A DNA stretch of 64,000 nt from VRUE01 sp963718775. Its GTDB lineage: Bacteria > Actinomycetota > Thermoleophilia > Solirubrobacterales > 70-9. The notes beneath the pieces were generated by a model. The model ran no database searches, was not told the origin of the DNA, and saw nothing but the letters and a program-made list of their open reading frames with translations. Positions 51,930 to 63,232 of this stretch are shown in pieces (position 1 is the first letter of the stretch; each line of letters begins with the position of its first letter). Both the position numbers and the translations under genes were made by a program. Location: the NCBI GenBank assembly GCA_963718775.1, contig OY970377.1, positions 2,787,333-2,851,332 of the forward strand, written 5' to 3'.

Positions 51930-52493
51930 ATGAGGCCGATAGACGTGATCGAGGGCAAGGTGTCGGTGCTGGACCGGGCCGACGTCGATACCGACCAGAT
52001 CATCCCCAAGCAGTTCCTCAAGCGGGTCGAGCGCACCGGCTTCGGCGAGTTCCTCTTCTACGACTGGATCCGCGACGGCGAGATCGAGCTGGAGCCGAAC
52101 CCGATCCTCGTCACCGGGGCGAACTTCGGCTGTGGCTCTTCGCGCGAGCACGCCCCCTGGGCACTGGAGGACTTCGGCTTCGAGGCGATCGTCGCGCCGT
52201 CCTTCGCCGACATCTTCTACTCCAACTGCACGAAGGTCGGGCTGCTGCCGGCGATCCTCGACGAGGAGCACTGCCGCGCCGTCGCCGAGGCGGGCGAGGC
52301 GCGCATCGACGTCGACGACGAGACCGTCACCTGTGCCGCCGGCGTCTTCAGGTTCGAGGTCGAGCCCGACGTCAAGCACCGCCTGCTGGACGGCCTCGAC
52401 GACATCGGCATCACCCTGGAGAACGCCGCGGCGATCGACTCCTTCGAGGGCTCGGGCGCTGCCGAGCACGGCCCGGTGACCACGGCGCTCTGA
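51930..52493 (+). CDS. leuD: 3-Isopropylmalate dehydratase, small subunit
   Basis: Swivelling partner of LeuC. 187 residues: DRADVDTDQIIPKQFLKRVE, FGEFLFYDWIRDG and the conserved GANFGCGSSREHAPWALEDF loop, then IVAPSFADIFYSNCTKVGLLP. A TAGAGATG junction with leuC gives close coupling. The TGA overlaps the ATG of the methyltransferase gene, so that gene is in the same transcript. Confidence 0.95.
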   Translation: MRPIDVIEGKVSVLDRADVDTDQIIPKQFLKRVERTGFGEFLFYDWIRDGEIELEPNPILVTGANFGCGSSREHAPWALEDFGFEAIVAPSFADIFYSNCTKVGLLPAILDEEHCRAVAEAGEARIDVDDETVTCAAGVFRFEVEPDVKHRLLDGLDDIGITLENAAAIDSFEGSGAAEHGPVTTAL

Positions 52494-53256
52494 TGGGCAC
52501 CGAGACCCGCGACTGGGACGCGAAGAGCTACCACCGCGTCTCCGTGCCCCACGAAGAGTGGGCGAGGTCGGTGCTCGATCGCCTACCGCTGAACGGCGAC
52601 GAGACGGTGCTCGACGCCGGTTGCGGCAGCGGCCGCGTCACCGGCCTGCTGATCGAGCGAGTGCCGCGCGGCAAGGTGGTCGCCGTCGACGGCTCCCCCT
52701 CGATGGTCGAGCAGGTCGCGCGAGGTCCTTCGTCCCGGAGACGAGGCGCTCGTCGCCGACCTGACCGGCCTCGAGCTGGACGAGCCCGTCGACGCGGTCT
52801 TCTCCAGCGCCGTCTTCCACTGGGTGCTCGACCACGACCGGCTCTTCGAGAAGCTGCACGCAGCGCTACGGCCCGGTGGCCGGATTGCGACGCAGTGCGG
52901 CGGGGCCGGCAACATCGACGAGCCTGCGGGCGATCTGCGACGAAGTCGCCTCCCGCGAGCCCTATGCCGAGCACTTCGAGGGCTTCGCCCAGCCCTGGAA
53001 CTACGCCGGCGCCGAGCAGACCGAAGCTCGGCTCGAGAACGCCGGGTTCGAGGAGATCCGCTGCTGGCTGCAGCCGTGGACTATCGAGCCGGCCGAGCCG
53101 GCCGAGTTCCTGCGCACGGTCTGTCTCGGCCCTCACGTGGACCGGTTGCCCGAGCAATTGCGCGATCCCTTCGTAGAGGACGTGCTTCGAGCCGAACCGC
53201 AACCCCTGCAGCTCGACTACGTCCGTCTCAACATCGAGGCCCGCGCCGCCACCTGA
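52493..53256 (+). CDS. SAM-dependent methyltransferase, trans-aconitate methyltransferase-like (two frameshifts)
   Basis: Class I methyltransferase. Frame 1 gives DWDAKSYHRVSVPHEEWARS and motif I VLDAGCGSGRVTGLLIERVP; a second frame gives FHWVLDHDRLFEKLHAALRP and GGRIATQCGG; a third gives FEGFAQPWNYAGAEQTEARL to the TGA. Single extra bases near 52718-52721 and 52923-52924 join them into about 253 residues. The sequence pattern is that of trans-aconitate methyltransferases, and the ATG overlaps leuD, whose aconitase-like step could release unsaturated acids, so detoxifying such by-products is a fair guess. Confidence 0.75.
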
Positions 53257-53283
53257 GCCTCTACCCGTAGAGTGCCGCCCCGA

Positions 53284-54357
53284 ATGAGCGACGTGCCCCG
53301 CATAGTCCTGCTGCCCGGCGACGGAATCGGCCCAGAGATCGTCGCTGCGGCCCGCCGTCTGCTCGTGGCACTCGGCGAGTTCCAGTTCGACGAGCAGCTG
53401 ATCGGCGGCTGCTCGATCGACGCCCACGGCACGGCGCTCACCGACGAGGTTCTCGAGCTCTGCCGCGCCGCCGACGCCGTCCTGCTCGGCGCCGTCGGCG
53501 GCCCCAAATGGGACACGACGGATCCCAACGCGCCGCGCCCGGAGCAGGGCCTGCTCGGTCTGCGCAAGGGAATGGGCCTCTACGCCAACCTGCGCCCGGT
53601 GCGGCCGAGCCCGGCGCTGATCGACGCCAGCCCGCTGCGCCCCGACCGCATCGCCGGCACCGACCTGCTCGTCGTCCGCGAGCTGACCGGCGGCATCTAC
53701 TTCGGCGACAGCGGCCGCGACGGCGACTCCGCCCACGACACCTGCGAGTACTCGGCCGCGGAAGTCGAGCGCATCGCCCGGGTCGGCTTCGAGGCCGCGC
53801 GCCGCCGCGGCGCCGACTCCGACCGCAAGCCCCGCGTCACCTCGGTCGACAAGGCCAACGTGCTGGAGACCTCGCGGCTCTGGCGCGAGGTGGTCGGCCG
53901 CGTCGCCCCCGACTATCCCGACGTCGAGCTCGACCACCTGCTCGTCGACAACGCCGCGATGCAGCTCGTCTCGCGCCCGGCCGACTTCGACGTGATCGTC
54001 ACCGAGAATCTCTTCGGCGACATCCTCAGCGACGAGTCGGCGATGCTGACCGGCTCGCTGGGAATGCTGCCCTCGGCCAGCCTCGGCGCCGACGGCGAGC
54101 CGGGGCTCTTCGAGCCGGTCCACGGCTCCGCCCCCGACATCGCCGGTCAGGGCGTCGCCAACCCGCTCGCCACCTTCCTCTCGGCGGCGATGATGCTGCG
54201 CCACGGCCTCGACCGGCCCGACGGCGCGACGCGCATCGAGACCGCCGTCGACGCGGTGCTCGACCGCGGCCTCCGCACCCCGGACCTGGCGGGCGAGGGG
54301 GAGACCGCGGTCGGCACCGACGAGGTGACCGAGGCCGTGCTGGCCGAGCTCTCCTAG
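53284..54357 (+). CDS. leuB: 3-Isopropylmalate dehydrogenase
   Basis: Oxidative decarboxylation to 2-oxoisocaproate with NAD. 357 residues. VLLPGDGIGPEIVAAARRLL, AVGGPKWD, LRPVRPSPALID, LVVRELTGGIYFGDSG, the metal/substrate residues in DKANVLETSRLWR and DHLLVDNAAMQL, and FEPVHGSAPDIAGQGVANPL are all diagnostic. A TAGAGT box lies 10 nt before ATG 53284, so leuB has its own promoter after the methyltransferase gene. Confidence 0.95.
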   Translation: MSDVPRIVLLPGDGIGPEIVAAARRLLVALGEFQFDEQLIGGCSIDAHGTALTDEVLELCRAADAVLLGAVGGPKWDTTDPNAPRPEQGLLGLRKGMGLYANLRPVRPSPALIDASPLRPDRIAGTDLLVVRELTGGIYFGDSGRDGDSAHDTCEYSAAEVERIARVGFEAARRRGADSDRKPRVTSVDKANVLETSRLWREVVGRVAPDYPDVELDHLLVDNAAMQLVSRPADFDVIVTENLFGDILSDESAMLTGSLGMLPSASLGADGEPGLFEPVHGSAPDIAGQGVANPLATFLSAAMMLRHGLDRPDGATRIETAVDAVLDRGLRTPDLAGEGETAVGTDEVTEAVLAELS

Positions 54358-54397
54358 CTTCCGGTGCGCTAGGGCGCTGTTACCGCCCACAGGCCGC

Positions 54398-55178
54398 TTA
54401 CTTCGTTGCTTTCGGCCGGCGCCGTAAAGAAGGCAGCGAGGCCGAACCCGAGCGACCGACGGTGTCGAGGGTGAGAGCGCTCAGGCCGTTTTCAAACCTG
54501 ATGTAGACGCAGAGCTGACCGGGCGCGGCCTGCGGGGTTGCTTCGTCGCTGCCCACTCCCGGGCAGTTGCGTTGTGCTCTGCCGAGTTTGAGAATGTCCG
54601 TGGGCGATATGCCCGGTGTGTTCAGCAGCGGGAACTGGAAGCTGGTCGCCCCCCGGACGGCTTTGCTTTCGGCGCCCAGGTCGAAGACGCCGCGCAGCGT
54701 CTGCCCGCTCTTCAGCGTGCCGAGCAGCGGCCCGACTTCGTCACTCAGCTTCGCTGCGGTCACCGAGCCTTTGCCGAGCTTGGCGCTGGTCACCGCTTCG
54801 TTGTCGAGCTTGGCGGTCGCGACCGCTTCTTTGCCCAGCTTCGGCGTCGTCACCGCTTCGTTGTTCAGCTTGTTGGTGGTGACGACGCTGTTCTTGATCG
54901 TCGAGGCGATCACCGCGTTGGCGGCCAGCTTTGCCGTCGTCACGGCGCCGTTGCCGATGTTGCCGGGGCCGACCGCGCTGGGCCCGAGCTTGCCGTTGAT
55001 CACCGACTTCTTCGCCAGCTTGGCACTGGTCACGGCGCCGCGCTTGAGCTGTTTGGCGCCGACGCTGTTGCGGGGCAGCTGGGTGGCGGCGACGGCGACG
55101 CCACCGAGGGCGATGAAGAGCGCCATCGTGGCGATCACGTTGGAATAGGTGAGCTCTGTTGCGAACTGCGGCGATCAT
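54398..55178 (-). CDS. Secreted repeat protein of the Thermoleophilia VxTxKLxNEA type (apparent frameshift)
   Basis: A signal-like start (LTYSNVIATMALFIALGG, then VAVAATQLPRNSVGAKQLKR) is followed by about nine imperfect repeats of ten or so residues with alternating V-T-x-x-K-L-x-N-E-A and S-A-K-L-G, probably a beta-solenoid stalk (residues 40-145), then a globular C-domain with two cysteines. GTG 55138 would start inside the family N-terminus; ATG 55178 with GGAG upstream gives MIAAVRNR, and one extra base near 55156 separates the two frames. This protein type is abundant in Solirubrobacterales in my memory. The function is unknown, likely at the cell surface. Confidence 0.72.
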
Positions 55179-55261
55179 CTGAGGTCTCCTTTTCGGTTGA
55201 CGCGCTCCTCTTCTCGGCTTGGCTCGAATGACCTTGCGCTATCGGGCATACTTCTCCGAAC

Positions 55262-56215
55262 ATGGAGCAGGCAGAGTTGATTTGGCATAACGGCGAGTTC
55301 GTGCCCTGGGAGGACGCCAAAGTCCACGTCCTCAGCCACGCGCTGCACTACGGCACCGGGCGTTTTCGAGGGGATCCGCTGCTACGAGACCGAGCGCGGC
55401 CCGGCCGTGTTCAGGCACACCGACCACCTCGACCGGCTCGCCAAGTCGGCCGAGCTCTACTACCTCGGCCTGCCCTACTCGACCGAGCAGATCGCCGAGG
55501 CGACGCGTGAGCTGATCCGCCGCAACGGGCTCGGCTCCTGCTACATCCGCCCGCTCGCCTTCCGCGGCTACGGCAACCTCGGCCTCTACGCCACCGACGC
55601 GCCGATCGACCTGATCATCGCCGCCTTCCCCTGGGGCGCCTACCTCGGCGAGGAGGGCCAGAAGCACGGCATCCGCGCCAAGGTCTCGAGCTGGCGCCGG
55701 ATCGGCCCCGGCGGCCTGATCCCGCACGCCAAGGCCTCCGGCCAGTACCTCAACTCGATCCTCGCCAAGACCGAGTCGACCAACGCCGGCTACGAGGAGG
55801 CGATCCTGCTCGACGAGCGCGGCTTCGTCTGCGAGGGCTCCGGCGAGAACATCTTCCTGGTCCGCGACGGCCAGATCGTCACGCCGCCGCACGTCGCCTC
55901 GATCCTCGACGGGATCAACCGCAAGTCGGTGATCCAGATCGCCCGCGACCTCGGCTACACCGTGGTCGAGCGCGACGTCGCCCGCGCCGAGCTCTACCTG
56001 GCCGAGGAGATCTTCCTCACCGGCACCGCCGCCGAGCTGGTCCCGGTGCGCGAGATCGACGACCACCCGATCGGCGAGCCGGGCGAGATCACCCGCCACG
56101 TGCAGGCGAAGTTCGTCGACGCCCTCTACGGGCGCGCCGAGGAGTACCTGGAGTGGCTCGACTTCGTCGAGAGTCCGAGCCGAGGGCGGACGAGCCGAGT
56201 AAGGTCAGTTCCTGA
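55262..56215 (+). CDS. ilvE: Branched-chain amino acid aminotransferase (apparent frameshift)
   Basis: PLP class IV transaminase for the last step to Val, Leu and Ile. ATG 55262 gives MEQAELIWHNGEFVPWEDAK and VHVLSHALHYGTG; an extra G near 55358-55360 changes the frame, and the rest runs VFRHTDHLDRLAKSAELYYL, the PLP Lys in IPHAKASGQYLNSILAK, and GSGENIFLVRDGQI. The downstream frame has no stop until it merges with cimA. A further single base near 56170 would end it at TGA 56213-56215 (ending SEPRADEPSKVSS), which is a more natural C-terminus. Confidence 0.88.
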
Positions 56216-56262
56216 TGCAGCGCCATTTCGAGGCAATCGGGCGAATTACCGCAGCCGCCTAG
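56215..56262 (+). CDS. Possible short leader peptide before cimA
   Basis: ATG 56215 overlaps the likely ilvE stop (TGATG) and ends at TAG 56260-56262, giving MQRHFEAIGRITAAA with two Ile codons and one Thr. It lies 76 nt before cimA, an isoleucine gene. There is no clear hairpin or ribosome site. Weak candidate. Confidence 0.2.
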   Translation: MQRHFEAIGRITAAA

Positions 56263-56337
56263 CGGCTGGCGTGGCGATGCCGCGCGCACGGGCCGAGCAG
56301 GCCCTCTCCCCGATCTCTCGAAGCGAAAGGCATCAGA

Positions 56338-57893
<1,556 letters not shown>

Positions 57894-57896
<3 letters not shown>

Positions 57897-59035
57897 ATCC
57901 CGCTCGCGCAACCCGATATCGGCGCCCGCGAGGAGGAGCTCGTCCTCGCGGTGCTGCGCTCCGGGCAGCTCTCGCTGGGGCCGATGGGCGAGCGCTTCGA
58001 GCGCGAGTTCGCCGCCTGGCTCGGCGTCGAGGACGCCGTCGCCGTCTCCAGCGGCACGACCGCGCTGCACCTCGGGGTACGGGCGCTTGGCTGGGGTCCC
58101 GGCGACGAGGTCCTGACCAGCCCCTTCAGCTTCGTCGCCTCGGCCAACTGCCTGCTCTACGAGGGCGCCAGGCCGGTCTTCTGCGACGTCGATCCCGAGA
58201 CGCTCAACCTCGACCCGGATGCGGCTGCCGCGGCGGTCGGCGAGCGCACCAAGGGAATCCTGCCGATCCACATCTTCGGCTACCCGGCGGCGATGCCCGA
58301 GCTGGAGGCGCTCGCGGGCAAGCACGGCCTCGGCCTGCTCGAGGACGCCTGCGAGGCCCTGGGCGCAGTCGACTCCGAGGGCCGCCGGGTTGGCGCCCGC
58401 GGCAACCTCGCCACCTTTGCCTTCTACGCCAACAAGCAGATGACCACGGGGGAGGGGGGCATGATCGTCCCCCGCGACGCCGACGAGGCCGCCCGCCTGC
58501 GCAGCGAGCGCAACCAGGGCCGCGCCGAGGACATGGGCTGGCTCGACCACGACCGCCTCGGCTTCAACTACCGCCTCTCCGACGTAGCAGCCGCGCTCGG
58601 CGTCGCCCAGCTCGAGAAGCTCGACGCGATGCTGGCGTCCCGCAACCGCGTAGCAGCGCTATACGAGGACGCCCTTTCTGCTGACTTCGTGTTTCCTCGC
58701 GTATGCCACGAAGAAACACGAAGTCAGCGGGGGGTTATGCCGAGCGCTGGTGTAGGCCGGGAGCGGCGTAGCTGGTTCGTCTATGTGGTCCAGCTTCCGG
58801 AGGGCGCCGACCGCGATGCGACGATCGCTCGCCTCGCCGAGCGCGGCGTCGCCAGCAAGGCATACCTGCCCTGCATCCACCTCTTCCCCCATCTGCGTGA
58901 GCTCGGCTACCGCGAGGGTCAGTTCCCGGTCGCCGAAGCGGCCTCCGCTCGCTCCCTGGCGCTGCCCTTCTTCACCGCGATGAGCGAGTCCCAGGTCGAG
59001 CGGGTGTGCGAGGCTCTCGCCCAATCCCTCGCCTG

Positions 59036-59036
<1 letters not shown>
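57894..59036 (+). CDS. DegT/DnrJ/EryC1-type aminotransferase
   Basis: PLP sugar-aminotransferase family, 380 residues from ATG 57894 (MIPLAQPDIGAREEELVLAV). GTTALHLGVRALGWGPGDEV, LEDACEALGA and the PLP Lys in FAFYANKQMTTGEGG are standard; the C-terminus CIHLFPHLRELGYREGQFPV is also typical. It would aminate a nucleotide-linked keto sugar, which does not match its branched-chain neighbours and fits the surface-glycan locus at 22-27 kb better. A palindrome (58680-58728) inside the gene adds about 17 codons between ALYEDA and RRSWFVYVVQL. Confidence 0.85.
58680..58728. repeat. Palindromic element inside the DegT aminotransferase frame
   Basis: Perfect 16-nt arms GCTGACTTCGTGTTTC (58680-58695) and 58713-58728 with a 17-nt centre. 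It encodes ADFVFPRVCHEETRSQ, which I do not expect in this family at this position, and leaves the frame open. Confidence 0.8.
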
Positions 59037-60423
<1,387 letters not shown>

Positions 60424-60427
<4 letters not shown>

Positions 60428-61034
60428 GCGTCGGGGGCAAGGGCTCCCCGAGGCCGACTGAGCAACGTCTCGGGGTCGGCTTCTTCAACCGCTCGGTCCA
60501 CCTCGTCGCCCGCGAGCTGATCGGCTGTGGTCTCTTCTACGACGGCTGCGGCGGCACGATCGTCGAGACCGAGAGCTACGAGCGCGACGACCCGGCCTGT
60601 CACGCCTACGTCGGCCTCACAGCGCGTACGGAGGTGCTGTTCGGGCCGCCGGGGCGCGCCTACGTCTACCTCTCCTATGGCATCCACAGCCTGCTCAACT
60701 TCGTCGCCGAGCCCGAGGGCGATGCCGCGGCGGTGCTGATCCGGGCGCTGGAGCCGACCGCCGGCCTCGCGGCGATGCGGGCGCGGCGCGGCGACCGCCC
60801 CGACCGTGAGCTCTGCTCGGGCCCGGCAAGCTGACCGAGGCGCTCGGCATCGGGCTCGCTCAGAACGAGGCCGACTTGTCGCGTGACCCGTTCCTGCTGC
60901 TGTCGAGGCCTGACGACTGGCGGGAGGAGATCGCCACCGGGCCGCGGGTCGGGATCACGAAAGCGGTCGAGTGCCCCTGGCGCTTCGGCGTCGCCGACAG
61001 CCCCTTCGTCTCGAGGCCGCCTATCCGGCGGTGA
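60424..61034 (+). CDS. mpg: DNA-3-methyladenine glycosylase, Mpg/Aag type (apparent frameshift)
   Basis: Removes alkylated and deaminated purines. GTG 60424 overlaps the argH TGA by 4 nt. FFNRSVHLVARELIGCGLFY, IVETESYERDDPACHAYVGL, LFGPPGRAYVYLSYGIHSLL and VLIRALEPTAGLAAMRARRG are typical; the catalytic Glu is in VETESY. A missing G near 60826 stops the frame at 60834; the rest (LTEALGIGLAQNEADLSRDP, then GITKAVECPWRFGVADSPFV) continues in another frame to TGA 61034. Corrected length is about 203 residues. The 3' end overlaps the convergent PBP gene by 14 bp. Confidence 0.87.
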
Positions 61035-63225
61035 CGCCGCCGCCGGTAGCCGGGGCCGCCGGTTCGCTTGGCGCCGCGGGTTCGGCAGGTTCGGCCGCTT
61101 CCGGCGCTTCCGGTTCCACCGATTCGGCCGGTTCGCTCGTTTCCGGCGCTTCCGATTCGACTTCGGGTTCGCCCGACGATTCCGGCGCCGTGTAGGTCGA
61201 GCCAGAGGAGTCCGAGGCCGAGTCAGAGCTCTGCTTGTCCTCTTTGGCTTCGGCGGCGCGTTCGTCCTTGATTTCTTCCCAGGCCGAGATGACGCTGGCC
61301 CAGATCAGCGCCGGGAAGGTGCCGCCCATCACCGGGCCGCCGTTGTACAGGGTGCTCATCGACGTCACCGTGTCGGCGTAGCCGACCCAGACGCAGGCGG
61401 TGACTTCTTCGGTCGCCCCGCAAAACCAGGCGTCGCCGTTTTCCTCCGTGGTGCCCGTCTTGCCCCACTGGCCGGGCGCGCCGATGTCGGCGTTGGTGCC
61501 GGTGCCGCTGCTGACCACGGTTTCGAGGATGCTCTTCGCTTCGCTGGCGACGTCTTCCGGGATCACCTGTTTGTGCGTCGAGTCGTTGTCGCCGTCCTTG
61601 ATCGTCTGATCGTCCTGATCGGTGACCTGGGTGTAGGCGACCGGGCTGTTGCCCGGTCGTGCCGCCAGCGTGCCGCTGACCCGGTCGCCGCCGTTGGCCA
61701 GCGTGGTGTAGGCGTAGGTCCATCCCAGCGGCGTCACGCCGGGGTCGATTCCGCCCAGCACCATCGCCGGGTTGGTCGAGATCGGGTCGTTGTAGCCCAT
61801 CCTGTGGATCGTTCTGGCGATCGACCTGGTCCGGTCCTCGACGGTCTTGCCCTTGAGCCCTTCGAGGGCCAGCTGCGCGTAGACCGAGTTGTCGGAGTTG
61901 GTCGTCGCCGAGACGATGTCGCTGGTACCGGCGTAGGCGCCCTCGTCGTTGGTGACGACGAACGTTTCCTGGCCGTTCTTGCCGTAGCTGAATTCCTGTT
62001 GCGCCGATTCATAGGTGGTGTAGGGGGAGATCCCCTCTTCCAGGGCGGTGAGCAGGATGAACGGCTTGATCGAGGAGCCGGGCTGACGGTGGCCCTGGGT
62101 GGCGAGATTGAAGGGCTTGGTTTCGAAGTCGGGGCCGCCGACCATCGCCTTGACGCCGGCGTTTTTGTTTTCGAGCACGACCACCGAGGCAGTCGCCGGC
62201 GAGTAGCCGAGTTGGGAGTTGACCGCTTCTTCAGCGGCGGCCTGGAGGCGCAGGTCGAGAGTCGCCTTCACCTTGAGACCGCCGAAGAAGGCCTTGGCGG
62301 CGCCATAGCGTTCGACCAGCTGCTGGCGCAGCCAGGCGGTGAAGTAGGGGGCCTTCGAGTCCAGCTGGGGCGGCCGGATGTCGCTGGGAGGGGGCAGGGC
62401 CTGCTGGCGGCCTTCCTCGAACTGCTCGTGCGTTATGTAACCCTGCTCGTACATCTTTTCGAGCACCAGATTGCGGCGTCCGAGCGAGTTTTCGGGGTAG
62501 AACTTGGGGTCGTAGGCGGAGGGCGAGGAAATGATCGCCGCCAGGTTGGCGGCCTCCCAGGGCTCCAGCACCGAGGCGCAGGGCTCGCTCGGGGTGCCGC
62601 AGCCCGGGTGCGCCCTGCCGAAATAGGTGCGGGCCGCGGCCTCGATCCCGTAGGCGCCCTCGCCGAAATAGATCGTGTTGAGGTACTCGGTGAGGATCTT
62701 GTCCTTGCTCCAGTGGCGCTCGAGCCGGTAGGCAAGGGCGGCCTCGCGGAACTTCTGGAAGAGCGTGCGGCTGCCCTGGGCGGCGAGCGCGTTCTTGACG
62801 AACTGCTCGGTGATCGTCGAGGCGCCCTCGGCAGCGCTCTGGCTGAGAATGTCCTTGACCAGGGCACGGCCGATGCCCTGGAAATCGACGCCGCTGTGCT
62901 CGTAGAAACGCGCGTCCTCGATCGAGACCACGGCGTTCTTGATGTTGGGAGAGATCTGCCCGGAGGTGAGCAGGATCTTGTTCTGGTCGCTGGTCAGCGT
63001 CCCGATCGGCTCGCCGGCGGCGTCGTAGACCTCGCTGTTCTTCGAGGCCTTGTACTGGGCGAAGTTGTAGATCGCCGGTAGGTCCTGCGAGACAGCGGCC
63101 ATCATCCCGAAGACCATCGAGACCAGCCCCAGCACGCCCAGCCCCATCACGACGAAGAGGATGCGTAGCTTCTTGAGGCGCGGCTTGCTGCGTTCGCCCG
63201 CCAAGAGAGTGCGGCAGTCTAGCAT
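61021..63225 (-). CDS. Class A penicillin-binding protein (transglycosylase-transpeptidase)
   Basis: A bifunctional peptidoglycan synthase. After a short basic cytoplasmic tail there is one transmembrane segment (KLRILFVVMGLGVLGLVSMV). The GT51 domain has VSIEDARFYEHSGVDFQGIG (catalytic Glu) and EGASTITEQFVKNALAAQGS. The transpeptidase has QPGSSIKPFILLTALEEG (Ser-x-x-Lys), TTNSDNSVYAQLAL (SxN) and GQWGKTGTTEENGDAWFCGA (KTG). A C-terminal tail of about 75 residues is rich in Glu, Ala, Pro and Ser. ATG 63225 is listed; TTG 63204 is 11 nt after a TAGACT box (63221-63216) and is an alternative. Divergent from tyrS. Confidence 0.9.
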   Translation of the reverse strand: MLDCRTLLAGERSKPRLKKLRILFVVMGLGVLGLVSMVFGMMAAVSQDLPAIYNFAQYKASKNSEVYDAAGEPIGTLTSDQNKILLTSGQISPNIKNAVVSIEDARFYEHSGVDFQGIGRALVKDILSQSAAEGASTITEQFVKNALAAQGSRTLFQKFREAALAYRLERHWSKDKILTEYLNTIYFGEGAYGIEAAARTYFGRAHPGCGTPSEPCASVLEPWEAANLAAIISSPSAYDPKFYPENSLGRRNLVLEKMYEQGYITHEQFEEGRQQALPPPSDIRPPQLDSKAPYFTAWLRQQLVERYGAAKAFFGGLKVKATLDLRLQAAAEEAVNSQLGYSPATASVVVLENKNAGVKAMVGGPDFETKPFNLATQGHRQPGSSIKPFILLTALEEGISPYTTYESAQQEFSYGKNGQETFVVTNDEGAYAGTSDIVSATTNSDNSVYAQLALEGLKGKTVEDRTRSIARTIHRMGYNDPISTNPAMVLGGIDPGVTPLGWTYAYTTLANGGDRVSGTLAARPGNSPVAYTQVTDQDDQTIKDGDNDSTHKQVIPEDVASEAKSILETVVSSGTGTNADIGAPGQWGKTGTTEENGDAWFCGATEEVTACVWVGYADTVTSMSTLYNGGPVMGGTFPALIWASVISAWEEIKDERAAEAKEDKQSSDSASDSSGSTYTAPESSGEPEVESEAPETSEPAESVEPEAPEAAEPAEPAAPSEPAAPATGGGVTAG
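63220..63225 (+). promoter_or_regulatory. -10 box TAGCAT of tyrS
   Basis: TAGCAT, 7 nt, ATG 63233. It overlaps a minus-strand TAGACT (63221-63216) that would serve the PBP gene. Confidence 0.6.
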
Positions 63226-63232
63226 TGGCGCC

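Noticed and set aside
60883..63081. A 732-codon open frame on the plus strand opposite the PBP gene
   Set aside because: Low-complexity Arg/Phe/Gly runs at its start and no domain. The minus-strand PBP has all catalytic motifs.
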